A stretch of 64,000 nucleotides of DNA. It comes from Cellulomonas fimi. Its GTDB lineage: Bacteria; Actinomycetota; Actinomycetes; Actinomycetales; Cellulomonadaceae. The translations under genes were made by a program, and so were the position numbers. Under the pieces are notes generated by a model. The model saw only the letters and a list, made by a program, of their open reading frames with translations. It did not search any database and was not told where the DNA came from. The stretch's first letter is position 1. Each line of letters begins with the position of its first letter. Positions 25,440 through 35,304 of this stretch are shown here, piece by piece. The stretch lies in contig NZ_CP110680.1 of NCBI RefSeq assembly GCF_028583725.1, forward strand, positions 1,798,001 to 1,862,000. The letters run 5' to 3'.

Positions 25440-25548
25440 GGTGTCTCCTCTGGTGACTGCTGGAAGGGTCGGACGAACGGTACAACCCGCGGGTGGACCG
25501 GCCTCCGGGGGGCGGGGCGGGTCCGGCGGGTGCCGGACCCCGGTGAGG

Positions 25549-26553
25549 TCAGGGCAGGACGACGACCTGCGCGGCGTACACGAGCCCCGCGCCGAAGCCG
25601 ATCTGGAGCGCGAGCGCACCGCTGGACACCTGGCCCTCGCGCAGCAGGCGCTCGGTCGCGAGCGGGATCGACGCGGCGGACGTGTTGCCCGTGTCGGCGA
25701 TGTCGCGACCGACGACGACCGACTCGGGGAGCTTCAGCTGCTTGATCATCTGGTCGATGATCCGCATGTTCGCCTGGTGGGGGATGAACGCCTCGATGTC
25801 GTCGGCCGTCACGCCCGCGGCGTCGAGCGCCTTCTGCGCGACCGGCGCCATCTGCCACACGGCCCACTTGAAGACCGACTGGCCCTCCTGTCGCAGCGTC
25901 GGCCAGCCCGCGCCCTCGTCGCGCGTCGCGAGCCACGAGTGCGTCTGGCGGATGGCCTGCGCCTGGCCGCCGTCCGAGCCCCAGATCGTCGGGCCGATGC
26001 CCGGCGTGTCGGACGGGCCGATCACGACCGCGCCCGCGCCGTCGCCCAGCAGGAAGGAGATGGTGCGGTCCGTCGGGTCGACGAACTCGCTCATCTTCTC
26101 GGCGCCGATGACGAGCACGTGCCGTGCCGTGCCGGCGCGGACGAGCGCGTCCGCCTGGCCGATGCCGTAGCAGTAGCCGGCGCACGCGGCGGAGATGTCG
26201 AACGCGGCGGCGGGCGTCGCCCCGATGCGGTCGGCGATGATCGCCGCACCGGCGGGCGTCTGGTGGAAGTAGGTGACCGTCGACAGGATCACCGCGTCGA
26301 TGTCGGCGCCCGTCAGGCCCGCGTTCTCGAGCGCGGCGCGCGCGGCGCCCTCGGCGAGGTCGAGCACGTCGGTGCCGTCGCCCGCGCGGCGGCGCGTGAC
26401 GATGCCGGTGCGCTGCCGGATCCACTCGTCCGAGGAGTCGATGGGGCCGACGAGGTCGTCGTTCGGGACGACGCGCTCGCCGCGCATCCCCCCGATGCCG
26501 AGGATCCGGGTGTGGGCCGGTCCGGTGGCCTGCGTCAGGGTGGGTCGGGTCAC
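25549..26553 (-). CDS. fabH: Beta-ketoacyl-ACP synthase III
   Basis: 334 residues. Starts fatty acid synthesis by condensing acyl-CoA with malonyl-ACP; in actinobacteria it selects branched or straight primers. Catalytic C124 in DISAACAGYCYG, His in FIPHQANMRI, and Asn in DTGNTSAASI. The GTG at 26553 overlaps the fabD stop by 4 bp. Residues downstream confirm the thiolase fold. Confidence 0.96.
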   Translation of the reverse strand: MTRPTLTQATGPAHTRILGIGGMRGERVVPNDDLVGPIDSSDEWIRQRTGIVTRRRAGDGTDVLDLAEGAARAALENAGLTGADIDAVILSTVTYFHQTPAGAAIIADRIGATPAAAFDISAACAGYCYGIGQADALVRAGTARHVLVIGAEKMSEFVDPTDRTISFLLGDGAGAVVIGPSDTPGIGPTIWGSDGGQAQAIRQTHSWLATRDEGAGWPTLRQEGQSVFKWAVWQMAPVAQKALDAAGVTADDIEAFIPHQANMRIIDQMIKQLKLPESVVVGRDIADTGNTSAASIPLATERLLREGQVSSGALALQIGFGAGLVYAAQVVVLP

Positions 26554-27554
26554 GACGGCTGCTCCTGGGTGTTCGCGGTGGTGCCCTCGGGCGTGGACGC
26601 GGACGACGCGCCGCCGTGCCGGCGTACGAGGTCGCGTGCGGCGTCGAGGTCGGCCGGCGTCTTGACGGCGACCGTCTCGACCCCCGGCAGCGTACGCCGG
26701 GCGAGACCCGTGAGGACCCCGCCGGGGGCGACCTCCAGCAGGCCAGTGACGCCGAGCGCGAGCAGGGTCTCCTGGCACAGGTCCCAGCGGACCGGGTTCG
26801 CGACCTGCGCGACGATCAGCGCGAGCGCGCGGGCGCCGTCCGGGACCACCGTGCCGTCGGAGTTGGTCAGCAGGGGGACGACGGGGTCGGCCGGCGTCAC
26901 GCCGTCGGCCGCGGCGCGCAGCTCGTCGACCGCGGGCTCCATGACCTGCGTGTGGAACGCGCCCGCGACCTGCAGCGGCACGACGCGCGCCCGGGCGGGC
27001 GGGGCGGCGGCGAACGCGGCCAGGGCGTCGAGCGGGCCGGCCGCGACGACCTGGCCGCCGCCGTTGACGTTGGCGGGCACGAGCCCGTGCGACGCGAGCG
27101 CCGCGAGCACCTCGTCCGGGTCGCCGCCGAGCACCGCGTTCATGCCGGTCGGCGTGCCCGCGGCGGCGCGGGCCATCGCGGCACCGCGCACCGCGACGAG
27201 CGCGAGGGCCTCGTCGTCGGTCAGCACGCCCGCGACGGCCGCGGCGGCGAGCTCACCCACCGAGTGGCCGGCGGTCGCGCCGACGACACCCGCCGCGGCG
27301 GTGCCGAGAGCGGTGCCCGCGTCGACGTCGAGGACCGCGCGCAGGCTCGCGAGCGCGGACGCGACGAGCAGCGGCTGGGCGACCGCGGTGTCGCGGATCG
27401 TGTCCGCGTCCGAGGTCGTGCCGTGCGCGCGCAGGTCCAGGCCCGCGGTCCGCGACGAGCGGTCGACCGACTCCGCGACGACGGGCAGCTCGAGCCAGGG
27501 GGCGAGCATGCCGGGGGACTGGGCACCCTGTCCGGGGCAGACGACGACGAGCAC
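26550..27554 (-). CDS. fabD: Malonyl-CoA:ACP transacylase
   Basis: 334 residues. Moves malonyl groups from CoA to ACP. Motifs: CPGQGAQSPGM at the N-terminus, GHSVGELAAAAV with the acyl-accepting S98, and a QVAGAFHT motif with the catalytic His. Start GTG at 27554. Second gene of the cluster, translated with fabH through a GTGA overlap. The intergenic region to fasR holds a candidate regulator site. Confidence 0.95.
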   Translation of the reverse strand: MLVVVCPGQGAQSPGMLAPWLELPVVAESVDRSSRTAGLDLRAHGTTSDADTIRDTAVAQPLLVASALASLRAVLDVDAGTALGTAAAGVVGATAGHSVGELAAAAVAGVLTDDEALALVAVRGAAMARAAAGTPTGMNAVLGGDPDEVLAALASHGLVPANVNGGGQVVAAGPLDALAAFAAAPPARARVVPLQVAGAFHTQVMEPAVDELRAAADGVTPADPVVPLLTNSDGTVVPDGARALALIVAQVANPVRWDLCQETLLALGVTGLLEVAPGGVLTGLARRTLPGVETVAVKTPADLDAARDLVRRHGGASSASTPEGTTANTQEQPS

Positions 27555-27598
27555 CTGACCACCTTGCCGTGCCCCCGGTCCCGTCCGGGCTCGTGACG

Positions 27599-27626
27599 CA
27601 CACCAACGTTCACCGACGGTGTTGTG
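27599..27626 (-). promoter_or_regulatory. Candidate FasR operator between fasR and fabD
   Basis: Inverted repeat CACCG-A-CGGTG at 27611-27621, extended outward by CACACCAAC on the left and GTTGTG on the right, in the 98-bp gap upstream of fabD. In Streptomyces, FasR activates fabD from this gap. The match to a FasR site is inferred from position only. Confidence 0.4.
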
Positions 27627-27652
27627 CGGACCCTACAAACGGTGCGGACCGG

Positions 27653-28939
27653 TCAGGGACGCTCGACGATCGAGGTCACGCCGGCGGCGTCGAGCCGACC
27701 CAGGGCCAGCGCGGTCTGCAGGACGTACGACTCGCGCGCGTCGAGCGGGTCCCAGCCCGTGACGTCGGCGACGCGCCGGAGCCGGTACCGCACGGTGTTG
27801 GGGTGCACGTACAGCGTGCGCGCCGCCGCCTCCAGCGACCGGCCGGTGCCCAGGTACGCCGACAGCGTCTCGAGCAGCGACCCCTGGCTCGCGGCCAGCG
27901 GCTCGAACGCGCGGTGCACGAGCGCGCGACGCGCGGTGACGTCGCCGACCAGCACCCGCTCGGGCAGCAGGTCGTCGGCCTGCACCGGTCGCGGCGCCTG
28001 CGCCCACGCGGCCGCCGCCGCGAGCCCGGCGAGCGCCGCGCGGGCCGCCCGCGCGCAGTCCGCGAGGTCCTGCGCCTCGGGTCCGACGACGACGGGACCG
28101 GGCCCGAAACGGGGGAGCAGCGCCGTGACGGCCCCCCGCAGGTCGCCCTCGCCCCCGACCAGCACGACCAGCCGGTCGCCGTGGATGCCCACGAGCGCGT
28201 CGTCGGCCGCACGCCGGGTCGCGCGGCGCAGGTCGGCGGCCCGCACGTCGTCCAGCGGCGACGCGGTCGTGCCGACGATGACCAGCGTGGAGCCCCGACC
28301 GCTCCACCCGAGCGCGGCGACGCGCGACCTCAGGGCGTCGTCGACGTCCCCGCGGACGATCGCGTCGACGACCAGCGCCTCCAGCCGGGCGTCCCACGCG
28401 CCGCGCACCTCGGCGGCGCGGGCGTAGACCTCGGCGGCGGAGAACGCGACCTCGCGCGAGTAGCGGAGGACGGCCTCCCGCAGCGAGCGCTCGTCGCCCG
28501 GCGCGGCGAGGCGGTCGCTGTTCGACTCGACGACGTCCACGACGACCCGCACGAGCTGCAGCGTGTGCTGCAGCGAGATCGACCGGGTCAGCTCGGGCGG
28601 GGCGGTCGCGAAGATGTCGCCCACCCCGTGCGGCGGGCGCGTCGGGTCCATGAACCACGTGACGAACGCGGTGATGCCGGCCTGCGCGACGAGCCCCACC
28701 CAGGACCGGTCCTCGGCCGGGAGCGCGCGGTACCAGTCCAGGTCGTCGTCGAGCCGCCGCATCGCCGCGGCGGACAGCAGTCCCGCTCCCTCGCGCACGC
28801 GCCGCTGCGTCTCGGCGTTCGCCGCGGTCTCGGCGGCGTCCGCGGGGTCGGCCGCACGCGTGCGCGGCGGGTCGGCGTCGGCGGGCCGCACGGCCTGCGC
28901 GCCGGTCGGCGGGCGTCCGCCGTGCGAAGGTCCGGGCAT
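27653..28939 (-). CDS. fasR: FasR-type PucR-family activator of fatty acid synthesis
   Basis: 428 residues. N-terminal disordered tail, a central CdaR/GGDEF-like domain (about 175-330), and a C-terminal PucR HTH with SLEAAARTLYVHPNTVRYRLRRV. Position directly upstream of fabD-fabH-acpP-fabF on the same strand is that of Streptomyces FasR (SCO2386 neighbourhood), which activates the cluster. The ATG at 28939 fits; a nearby ATG at 28950 is in another frame. Effector unknown, possibly an acyl-CoA. Confidence 0.9.
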   Translation of the reverse strand: MPGPSHGGRPPTGAQAVRPADADPPRTRAADPADAAETAANAETQRRVREGAGLLSAAAMRRLDDDLDWYRALPAEDRSWVGLVAQAGITAFVTWFMDPTRPPHGVGDIFATAPPELTRSISLQHTLQLVRVVVDVVESNSDRLAAPGDERSLREAVLRYSREVAFSAAEVYARAAEVRGAWDARLEALVVDAIVRGDVDDALRSRVAALGWSGRGSTLVIVGTTASPLDDVRAADLRRATRRAADDALVGIHGDRLVVLVGGEGDLRGAVTALLPRFGPGPVVVGPEAQDLADCARAARAALAGLAAAAAWAQAPRPVQADDLLPERVLVGDVTARRALVHRAFEPLAASQGSLLETLSAYLGTGRSLEAAARTLYVHPNTVRYRLRRVADVTGWDPLDARESYVLQTALALGRLDAAGVTSIVERP

Positions 28940-29053
28940 AGGGGGAGCATAGGAGGCGCGCTTGTGGGAAGTCGACAAAGGCGCGCGCCGAGGTCGACGA
29001 GCGGTCCGGAACGGGGCCGGGTGTCGTGCCCGGTCAACGGCTAAGGTCACGAC

Positions 29054-29740
29054 ATGGCTCTCCTGCCCCGACTGCGACAGCTGATGCGCCGCCCGAGCTC
29101 CGCCTCGCGCGTCGGAGCCCGACGACCCACCACCGCCGCACGGCGGGGGGACACCCTGCACGAGGACGCCCTGCGGTCGATGCTCAGCGACGACCCCAAC
29201 AACGAGCGCGCCTTCCGCGCGCTGGCCGAGATCGTGCGCCGCCGCGCCGCGGAGTCCGGGTCCGAGGAGGACCCGCTGACGGCCCCGGGCAACGAGACCG
29301 AGCGCGAGCGGGCCGCCGACCTGGCGGTCTGGGCGCTCGGCGAGGAGCTCGCCGGCAACCCCCGCGCGTGGTACCCCCTCATCGAGGTCGCCCGGCTCTC
29401 CGTGCGCGACGACCACGAGGGGACGGTGCGCCGCCTCACCACGGCGTCGGAGCGTGACCCGTCCGGCCGCGCGCTGGTCGAGTCGCTCGCGCTCCTGCGC
29501 AGCGCGGGGCAGCCCGTCGACGCTCTCGGTCTCGGTATCGGCCACTGGCGGCCGCGCGAGCACGACCCCGAGGTCGCCCGGCACCTGGTGCTCGCGGCGA
29601 TCGAGGCCGACCGCCCGCTCGAGGCCAAGCAGCACCTCGCGTCCCTCGACCTCTACCCGGACCAGGCGGCCGTGGCCGACCTGCGCAACGAGCTCGCGCG
29701 GGCGGTCGCGCACGCCGAGCAGACGATCCCCGGTACCTGA
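29054..29740 (+). CDS. Conserved hypothetical helical repeat protein
   Basis: 228 residues, ATG start, divergent from fasR. Basic N-terminal segment, then helical hairpins reminiscent of TPR repeats (RSMLSDDPNNERAFRALAEIV, WALGEELAGNPRAWYPLIEVA, LVESLALLRSAGQPVDALG). No signal peptide or membrane helix. I do not recognise a named family; similar genes appear between the fatty acid cluster and aceE in related actinobacteria. Followed by a bidirectional hairpin. Confidence 0.78.
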   Translation: MALLPRLRQLMRRPSSASRVGARRPTTAARRGDTLHEDALRSMLSDDPNNERAFRALAEIVRRRAAESGSEEDPLTAPGNETERERAADLAVWALGEELAGNPRAWYPLIEVARLSVRDDHEGTVRRLTTASERDPSGRALVESLALLRSAGQPVDALGLGIGHWRPREHDPEVARHLVLAAIEADRPLEAKQHLASLDLYPDQAAVADLRNELARAVAHAEQTIPGT

Positions 29741-29804
29741 CGCCGCACCTACGCCATCCCTGCACGGCGCGGACGACGCGACGACCTCAGGACGCCGGAG
29801 AACA

Positions 29805-29841
29805 CGAGGGCCCGCGGCGGGTGATCCGCCGCGGGCCCTCG
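29805..29841. terminator. 16-bp perfect hairpin before aceE 3' end
   Basis: CGAGGGCCCGCGGCGG and its exact complement flank a GTGAT loop between the hypothetical gene and the convergent aceE. Acts in both directions. Confidence 0.85.
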
Positions 29842-29862
29842 TCCGTCAGGTAGGGCCGACCG

Positions 29863-32607
29863 TCAGGAGTCGCCGCCCGTGTTGCCGGACGTGCCGGCGG
29901 TGACGTCGTGCAGGCGGTACTGCTCGATCGCCCGCGCGGGCGCGTCCGCCGGGACCGCACCGGTGCGGGCGAGCTGCTGGAGCACGCGCACGGCCGTCGA
30001 CGGGCCGTCGATCTTGAAGTGCCGGCGGGCGGCCGCGCGGGTGTCGGAGAAGCCGAAGCCGTCCGCACCGAGCGTGGCGTACGTGCCGGGCACCCACGCG
30101 CGCACCTGGTCGGCCACGAGGTGGTCGTAGTCCGTCGTCGCGACGAACGGACCCTCCGCACCCTGCAGCTTCTGCGTGAGGTACGCCTGCCGCGGCTCCT
30201 CGCCGGGGTGCAGGTAGTCGTGCTGGTCCGCGGCCAGGCCGTCGCGGCGCAGCTCGTTCCAGCTCGTCACCGACCAGACCGCGGCGCGCACGCCGAAGTC
30301 CTCCGCGAGCAGCTTCTGCGCCTCGAGCGCCCACGGCACCGCGACGCCCGACGCGAGGATCTGGGCGCGCGGCCCGTCACCCTCGGCCGGCGAGAGCAGG
30401 TAGATGCCCTTGAGCACGCCCTCGACGTCCAGGTTCTCCGGCTCGGCCGGCTGGACCATCGGCTCGTTGTAGACGGTGAGGTAGTAGATGACGTCCTTGT
30501 CGCGGCCGTCACCCTCCCCGTACATGCGCTCGATGCCGTCCTTGACGATGTGGCGCAGCTCGTAGCCGTACGCCGCGTCGTAGTGCACGACGTGCGACAT
30601 CGTGCCCGCGAGCAGCGGCGAGTGGCCGTCGGCGTGCTGCAGGCCCTCGCCCGTCAGCGTCGTGCGACCGGCCGTCGCGCCGATGAGGAACCCGCGGGCC
30701 ATCTGGTCGCCGGCCGCCCAGAACTGGTCGCCCGTCCGCTGGAACCCGAACATCGAGTAGTAGAAGTAGAACGGCACGAGCGGCTCGCCGTGCGTCGCGT
30801 ACGACGTGCCGACGGCCTGGAACGCGGCCGCGGACCCGGCCTCGTTGATGCCCGTGTGCATGATCTGCCCGGACTCGGACTCCTTGTACGAGAGCATGAG
30901 CTCCCGGTCGACGGCCATGTAGTTCTGGCCGTTCGTGTTGAAGATCTTCGCGCTCGGGAAGATCGAGTCCAGGCCGAACGTGCGGGCCTCGTCCGGGATG
31001 ATCGGCACCAGGCGGTGACCGAACTCCTTGTCCTTCACGAGGTCCTTGAACAGGCGCACGAGCGCCATGGTCGAGGCGACCTCCTGGTGCCCCGAGCCCT
31101 TCGCGAGCCCCTCGTACACCTTGGCCTCGGGCAGCGTGATCGCCTTGTGCGTCGACCGGCGCTCGGGCACGAACCCGCCGAGCTGACGGCGGCGCTCCAG
31201 CATGTACCGGATGCCCTCGTCGTCGGGGCCTGGGTGGAAGTACGGCGGCACGTACGGGTTGGCGTCGATCTGCTCGTCCGTGATCGGGATGTGCAGCGAG
31301 TCGCGCAGCGTCTTGAGGTCGTCCGCCTTGAGCTTCTTCATCTGGTGCGTGGCGTTGCGGCCCGCGAAGCCCGAGCCCAGGCCGTAGCCCTTGATGGTGT
31401 GCGCGAGGATCACCGTCGGCTGACCCGTGTGCTCGCGGGCGGCCTTGTAGGCGGCGTAGATCTTGCGGTAGTCGTGGCCGCCGCGCTTGAGCGCCCAGAT
31501 CTCGTCGTCCGTCATCTTCTCGACGAGCTGCTTGGTGCGCGGGTCGCGACCGAAGAAGTGCTCGCGGATGAACGCGCCGTTCTCCGCGCGGTACGTCTGG
31601 AAGTCGCCGTCGGGCGTCGTGTTCATGAGGTGCACGAGCGCGCGGTCCTTGTCGGCGTTGAGCAGGGTGTCCCACTCGCGGCCCCAGATGACCTTGATGA
31701 CGTTCCAGCCGGCGCCGCGGAACTGCGCCTCGAGCTCCTGGATGATCTTGCCGTTGCCGCGGACCGGGCCGTCGAGGCGCTGCAGGTTGCAGTTCACGAC
31801 GAACGTCAGGTTGTCGAGCCCCTGCTGCGCCGCGTGCTGGAGCATGCCGCGCGACTCGGGCTCGTCCATCTCGCCGTCGCCGAGGAACGCCCAGACGTCC
31901 TGCTGGCTCGTGTCCTTGATGCCGCGCAGGTGCAGGTACTTGTTGGTCCACGCCTGGTAGATCGCGGACGCCGGGCCGAGGCCCATCGACACCGTCGGGA
32001 ACTCCCACAGGTCCGGCGCGAGGCGCGGGTGCGGGTACGACGGCAGGCCGCCGCCCGGGTGCGACAGCTCCTGACGGAACCCGTCGAGCTGGTGCTCGGA
32101 CAGGCGGCCCTCGAGGAACCCGCGGGCGTACACGCCGGGGGAGGCGTGGCCCTGGAAGTAGACCTGGTCACCGCCGCCCGGGTGGTCCTTGCCGCGGAAG
32201 AAGTGGTTGAGGCCGACCTCGGTCAGCGTCGCGACCGACGCGTACGACGAGATGTGCCCGCCGACCGCGATGCCCGGACGCTGCGCGCGCGTCACCATGA
32301 CGGCGGCGTTCCAGCGGATCCACGAGCGGTAGCGCCGCTCCATGACCTCGTCGCCGGGGAAGTACGGCTCGTCGTGCACCGCGATCGTGTTGACGTACGG
32401 CGTGTTCAGCGAGGCCGGGATGGCCACGTTCCGCTGCCGCGCGTGGCGCAGCATGCTCAGCAGCACGTAGCGGGCGCGCGGACCACCCTTGTCGTCGATG
32501 AGCCCGTCGAGCGACTCGAGCCACTCGCCGGTCTCGGCGGGGTCGATGTCGGGGACCTGGCTGAGCAGGCCGCCGATGAGCGGGCCCGTCTCGTCGATGG
32601 AAGCCAC
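29863..32607 (-). CDS. aceE: Pyruvate dehydrogenase E1 (homodimeric AceE)
   Basis: 914 residues. Thiamine-diphosphate enzyme that decarboxylates pyruvate and passes the acetyl group to E2. ThDP motif [12 protein letters not shown] followed by [12 protein letters not shown], the [12 protein letters not shown] motif, and the E1-type C-terminal domain. The GTG at 32607 ([13 protein letters not shown]) is preceded by AAGGAG; upstream in-frame sequence is not coding. No E2/E3 gene is adjacent, as is usual in actinobacteria, where AceE joins a mixed PDH/ODH complex. Confidence 0.97.
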   Translation of the reverse strand: MASIDETGPLIGGLLSQVPDIDPAETGEWLESLDGLIDDKGGPRARYVLLSMLRHARQRNVAIPASLNTPYVNTIAVHDEPYFPGDEVMERRYRSWIRWNAAVMVTRAQRPGIAVGGHISSYASVATLTEVGLNHFFRGKDHPGGGDQVYFQGHASPGVYARGFLEGRLSEHQLDGFRQELSHPGGGLPSYPHPRLAPDLWEFPTVSMGLGPASAIYQAWTNKYLHLRGIKDTSQQDVWAFLGDGEMDEPESRGMLQHAAQQGLDNLTFVVNCNLQRLDGPVRGNGKIIQELEAQFRGAGWNVIKVIWGREWDTLLNADKDRALVHLMNTTPDGDFQTYRAENGAFIREHFFGRDPRTKQLVEKMTDDEIWALKRGGHDYRKIYAAYKAAREHTGQPTVILAHTIKGYGLGSGFAGRNATHQMKKLKADDLKTLRDSLHIPITDEQIDANPYVPPYFHPGPDDEGIRYMLERRRQLGGFVPERRSTHKAITLPEAKVYEGLAKGSGHQEVASTMALVRLFKDLVKDKEFGHRLVPIIPDEARTFGLDSIFPSAKIFNTNGQNYMAVDRELMLSYKESESGQIMHTGINEAGSAAAFQAVGTSYATHGEPLVPFYFYYSMFGFQRTGDQFWAAGDQMARGFLIGATAGRTTLTGEGLQHADGHSPLLAGTMSHVVHYDAAYGYELRHIVKDGIERMYGEGDGRDKDVIYYLTVYNEPMVQPAEPENLDVEGVLKGIYLLSPAEGDGPRAQILASGVAVPWALEAQKLLAEDFGVRAAVWSVTSWNELRRDGLAADQHDYLHPGEEPRQAYLTQKLQGAEGPFVATTDYDHLVADQVRAWVPGTYATLGADGFGFSDTRAAARRHFKIDGPSTAVRVLQQLARTGAVPADAPARAIEQYRLHDVTAGTSGNTGGDS

Positions 32608-32954
32608 CGGTGCTCCTTCTGCCTTCTCGTCCGCACGCACAGGCCTCGTGGCCCCGGCGCGCATCTCGGCCCGACCCTGGTCCGAGCACGTGGGGCGCGC
32701 TGCGGCAGGTGCGGGTAGTCGGCCCATTGTCGGCCCCACCCGGGCCCAAAGTCACACCGTCCCGGCACTCGGGCCACGTGACGTCCGCGACAGTCATAGG
32801 ACGACTCGGGTCACGGGCGCCCCCGCGCGCCGCCGGACACGCCCGTCCGTGCGCGGTGTCTTGCCAGGGCCCGTCCGCGTGCGGTGGGCTACGGTGTGCG
32901 GACATCAGCAGGTCGCCCCGCCCGGGGCGACGCGACGAAGGGATCGGTCGGGAC
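32608..32954. promoter_or_regulatory. Divergent intergenic region aceE / DUF3052 gene
   Basis: A 347-bp gap between two divergent genes. No gene is supported. It contains a direct repeat GTCGGCCC at 32718-32725 and 32729-32736 (11-bp period) on the aceE side, a possible regulator site. Promoters for both genes must lie here, but I could not place -35/-10 boxes with confidence. Confidence 0.5.
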
Positions 32955-33377
32955 GTGTCATCCAGCACGGACGACGCCGCCTCGCAGGTGGCAGCGCGTC
33001 TGGGGTTCACCGCAGGACAGGTGATCCAGGAGTTCGGGTACGACGACGACGTCGACGAGGAGCTGCGTGACGCCCTCCAGGCCGTCACCGGCACCGAGCT
33101 GGTCGACGAGGACTACGACGACGTCACCGACGGCGCCCTCATCTGGTTCCGCGACGACGACGGCGACCTCACCGACTTCCTCGTCGACGCGATGACCGTG
33201 CTCGAGGACAACAGCCCCATCTGGGTGCTCACCCCGAAGTCCGGCCGGTCGGGCCACGTGTCGCACAGCGACATCGAGGAGGCGGCCACCACGTCCGGCC
33301 TGCACGCGATGACGACGTTCGCCATCGCCGCCGACTGGTCCGCCACGCGGCTCGGCACGCGCGGCCGCGGCAAGTGA
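32955..33377 (+). CDS. DUF3052 family protein
   Basis: 140 residues from GTG 32955. Acidic N-terminal part (EFGYDDDVDEELRDALQ, LVDEDYDDVTDGALIWFRDDDGDLTD) and a C-terminal strand SGHVSHSDIEEAATTSGLHAMTT, matching DUF3052, an actinobacterial family of unknown function. Its stop overlaps the start of a peroxiredoxin gene by 4 bp (GTGA). The coupling suggests a link to redox stress. Confidence 0.9.
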   Translation: MSSSTDDAASQVAARLGFTAGQVIQEFGYDDDVDEELRDALQAVTGTELVDEDYDDVTDGALIWFRDDDGDLTDFLVDAMTVLEDNSPIWVLTPKSGRSGHVSHSDIEEAATTSGLHAMTTFAIAADWSATRLGTRGRGK

Positions 33378-33841
33378 CCGCGACGCCGGTCCTCGGCGAG
33401 CTCGCCCCCGACTTCACGCTCGTCGACACCCACGGCACGCCCGTGACGCTCTCGGCGCTGCGCGGCACCCCGGTCGTCGTGGTGTTCGTCCCGTTCGCCT
33501 TCTCCGGCACGTGCCGCGGCGAGCTCTGCGAGATCCGGGACAACATCGCCGCCTTCGACCAGGCCGGCGTGCGCGTGCTCGTCGTCTCGTGCGACTCGAT
33601 GTTCACGCTACGCGCGTGGCAGGAGCAGGAGGGCTACGGCTTCGACCTGCTCTCCGACTTCTGGCCGCACGGCGACGTCGCGCGGGCCTACGAGGTCTTC
33701 GACGAGAAGGCCGGCCGCCCGCTGCGCGGCTCGTTCCTCGTCGACGCCGACGGCGTGCTGCGCTGGTCCGTCGTCAACCCCGCGGGCCAGGCCCGTGACC
33801 TCGCCGCCTACCGCGCGGCGATCGCCGACCTCGCCGCCTGA
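33374..33841 (+). CDS. AhpE-type peroxiredoxin
   Basis: 155 residues. Thioredoxin-fold peroxidase. Peroxidatic C47 in PFAFSGTCRGELC with the upstream PxxxTxxC-type pocket, a second Cys at C52, and the catalytic Arg in RGSFLVDADG. It matches the one-Cys AhpE group of mycobacteria, which reduce peroxides using mycothiol/mycoredoxin. Overlaps the DUF3052 gene by 4 bp. Confidence 0.92.
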   Translation: MTATPVLGELAPDFTLVDTHGTPVTLSALRGTPVVVVFVPFAFSGTCRGELCEIRDNIAAFDQAGVRVLVVSCDSMFTLRAWQEQEGYGFDLLSDFWPHGDVARAYEVFDEKAGRPLRGSFLVDADGVLRWSVVNPAGQARDLAAYRAAIADLAA

Positions 33842-33937
33842 CGACTGCCGCCTCCGACCCACACGGGCCCACTCCGGCGCCGTCGTGCGCACCGGTAGGC
33901 TGTGCGCCCGTCGCACGCCCGCGCGCGTGCCGACGAG

Positions 33938-34011
33938 GGGCCTGTAGCTCAGCTGGTCAGAGCGCCGCGCTTACACCGCGGAGGTCGCCGGTTCGAAACC
34001 GGCCGGGCCCA
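33938..34011 (+). tRNA. tRNA-Val (TAC)
   Basis: Seventy-four nucleotides beginning GGGCCTGTAGCTCAGCTGG. Acceptor GGGCCTG/CGGGCCC with one G-T pair, anticodon TAC in GCTTACACC, T-arm CCGGTTCGAAACCGG, discriminator A. CCA is not encoded. Confidence 0.96.
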
Positions 34012-34099
34012 CCGCACCGCCCCGCACCGACGGCACGTGGCGGCGTCACGCCGCTCGCGGACATACTGGTCTCACCGTTCGTCCGACGGTGGGGGCGCC

Positions 34100-35277
34100 A
34101 TGGAGGCGAGGCCGGAAGCAGCAGGCGACGACGCCACGGAGGCGGCTGACCAGGGCGCTGCGCCCGCCGTGCGGGCGGCCCAGGCGCGAGCCCGGTGGGT
34201 CCTTCCGGCCGCGTGGAGCTGTCTCGGCGCCCTCGTCGTCGCCCTGGTCGCCCTCGCGGTGTTCCTGCTGTTCAGGATGGACCTCTTAGCGGACGAACCG
34301 CTCACGGACGAGAAGATCAAGAGCCTGTGGGCGTTCCTCGGCGTCGCGCTCGGTGCCGCTGCCACCGTCATCGGCGCGCTCCTCACCGACCAGAACAGCA
34401 GGCGGTCGGCGACCCTCGCGAAGGAGGCGGAGGAGCGGGCGAAGCGTGCGCTCGACCAGCAGATCGCCCAGGACCACGAGACCGCGACCCGTCTGACGCT
34501 GGACACCCGGGCGCGAGTCCTCGAGCTCATCACGTACGAGGGCGACTACGCCCCGAAGGCGCGGGTCGCGGGGGCGCTCGCCACGCTGATGGAGCTGCGT
34601 GGAGGGCCGGTCGCCTGCAGGATCCTCGACGAGCTGTGGCGGCGGGACAAGATCGGGACGTCGTCCGCGGTCTGGATCGTCGAGCGCGTGAGTCGCCGGA
34701 CTCGACGCCCGCCGACAAGGAGGCGGCGGCGGGGATCCTGGCACTCAACGCGACGACGCTGTTCCCGGCCCGGGACAGCGAGAACCAGGACTGGAACGAC
34801 TGGCCGGACATCGTCCGCGACAGGTGGCCGACGACGCTCCCGCCGGGTGCGCGAGACGGCCTGATGAACATGGCGATCAAGGCGCTCCAGGGTCGCGGGC
34901 CGGACTACTGGATGCAGGTGGGCGTCGTCCTCCCCGTCGAGATGCTGCGATGCGTCGTGCGCGACGACGAGGACTTCAGAGCCCCCGCCGCCCATGCGCT
35001 GACGCGGATCTACGACGTCCCCGGCTTCCTCACGTACGCGAACGCCGAGGAGGAGGCGTACCTGCGCGCGCAGGCGGACGAGCGTGACACCGCGGGGTGG
35101 TTCGAGAAGCTCGTCGACCAGTTCGGTGACTGGCCACCGGAAGCGCACCCGGCCGACCGCAGCGTCGGGTCGGAACCCTCCACGACCGGGAGATGGGGCA
35201 ACGACGTCCCCGTGCTGCCCTCGGCGCCGAGCGACGGCGGCCCGGCGGTCGCCGTACCCGAGGCGCAGCCGCGCTGA
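34100..35277 (+). pseudogene. Two-helix membrane protein of unknown function, frameshifted
   Basis: ATG at 34100. Residues 1-200 contain an Ala/Glu-rich start, two transmembrane helices (VLPAAWSCLGALVVALVALA and LWAFLGVALGAAATVIGALL) and a coiled-coil segment rich in Lys/Glu/Arg. Good coding sequence stops at about 34688-34696, after WIVERV, and continues one frame back as ESPDSTPADKEAAAGIL to the stop at 35277. The tail of the first frame (to 34864) is Arg/Thr-rich out-of-frame text. One base appears to be missing here, by real mutation or sequence error. Repaired length is about 392 residues. Family not recognised; it lies just after tRNA-Val. Confidence 0.78.
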
Positions 35278-35304
35278 TCGTCGGGACGGTCGGCACCCGT
35301 CGCG

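Noticed and set aside
32608..32739. Forty-four-residue N-terminal extension of aceE
   Set aside because: GTG 32607 has an excellent AAGGAG and matches the family start; the extension has no coding character.
33938..35277. Genomic island at tRNA-Val
   Set aside because: No integrase, no repeated tRNA 3' end, and core genes resume within 1.5 kb.
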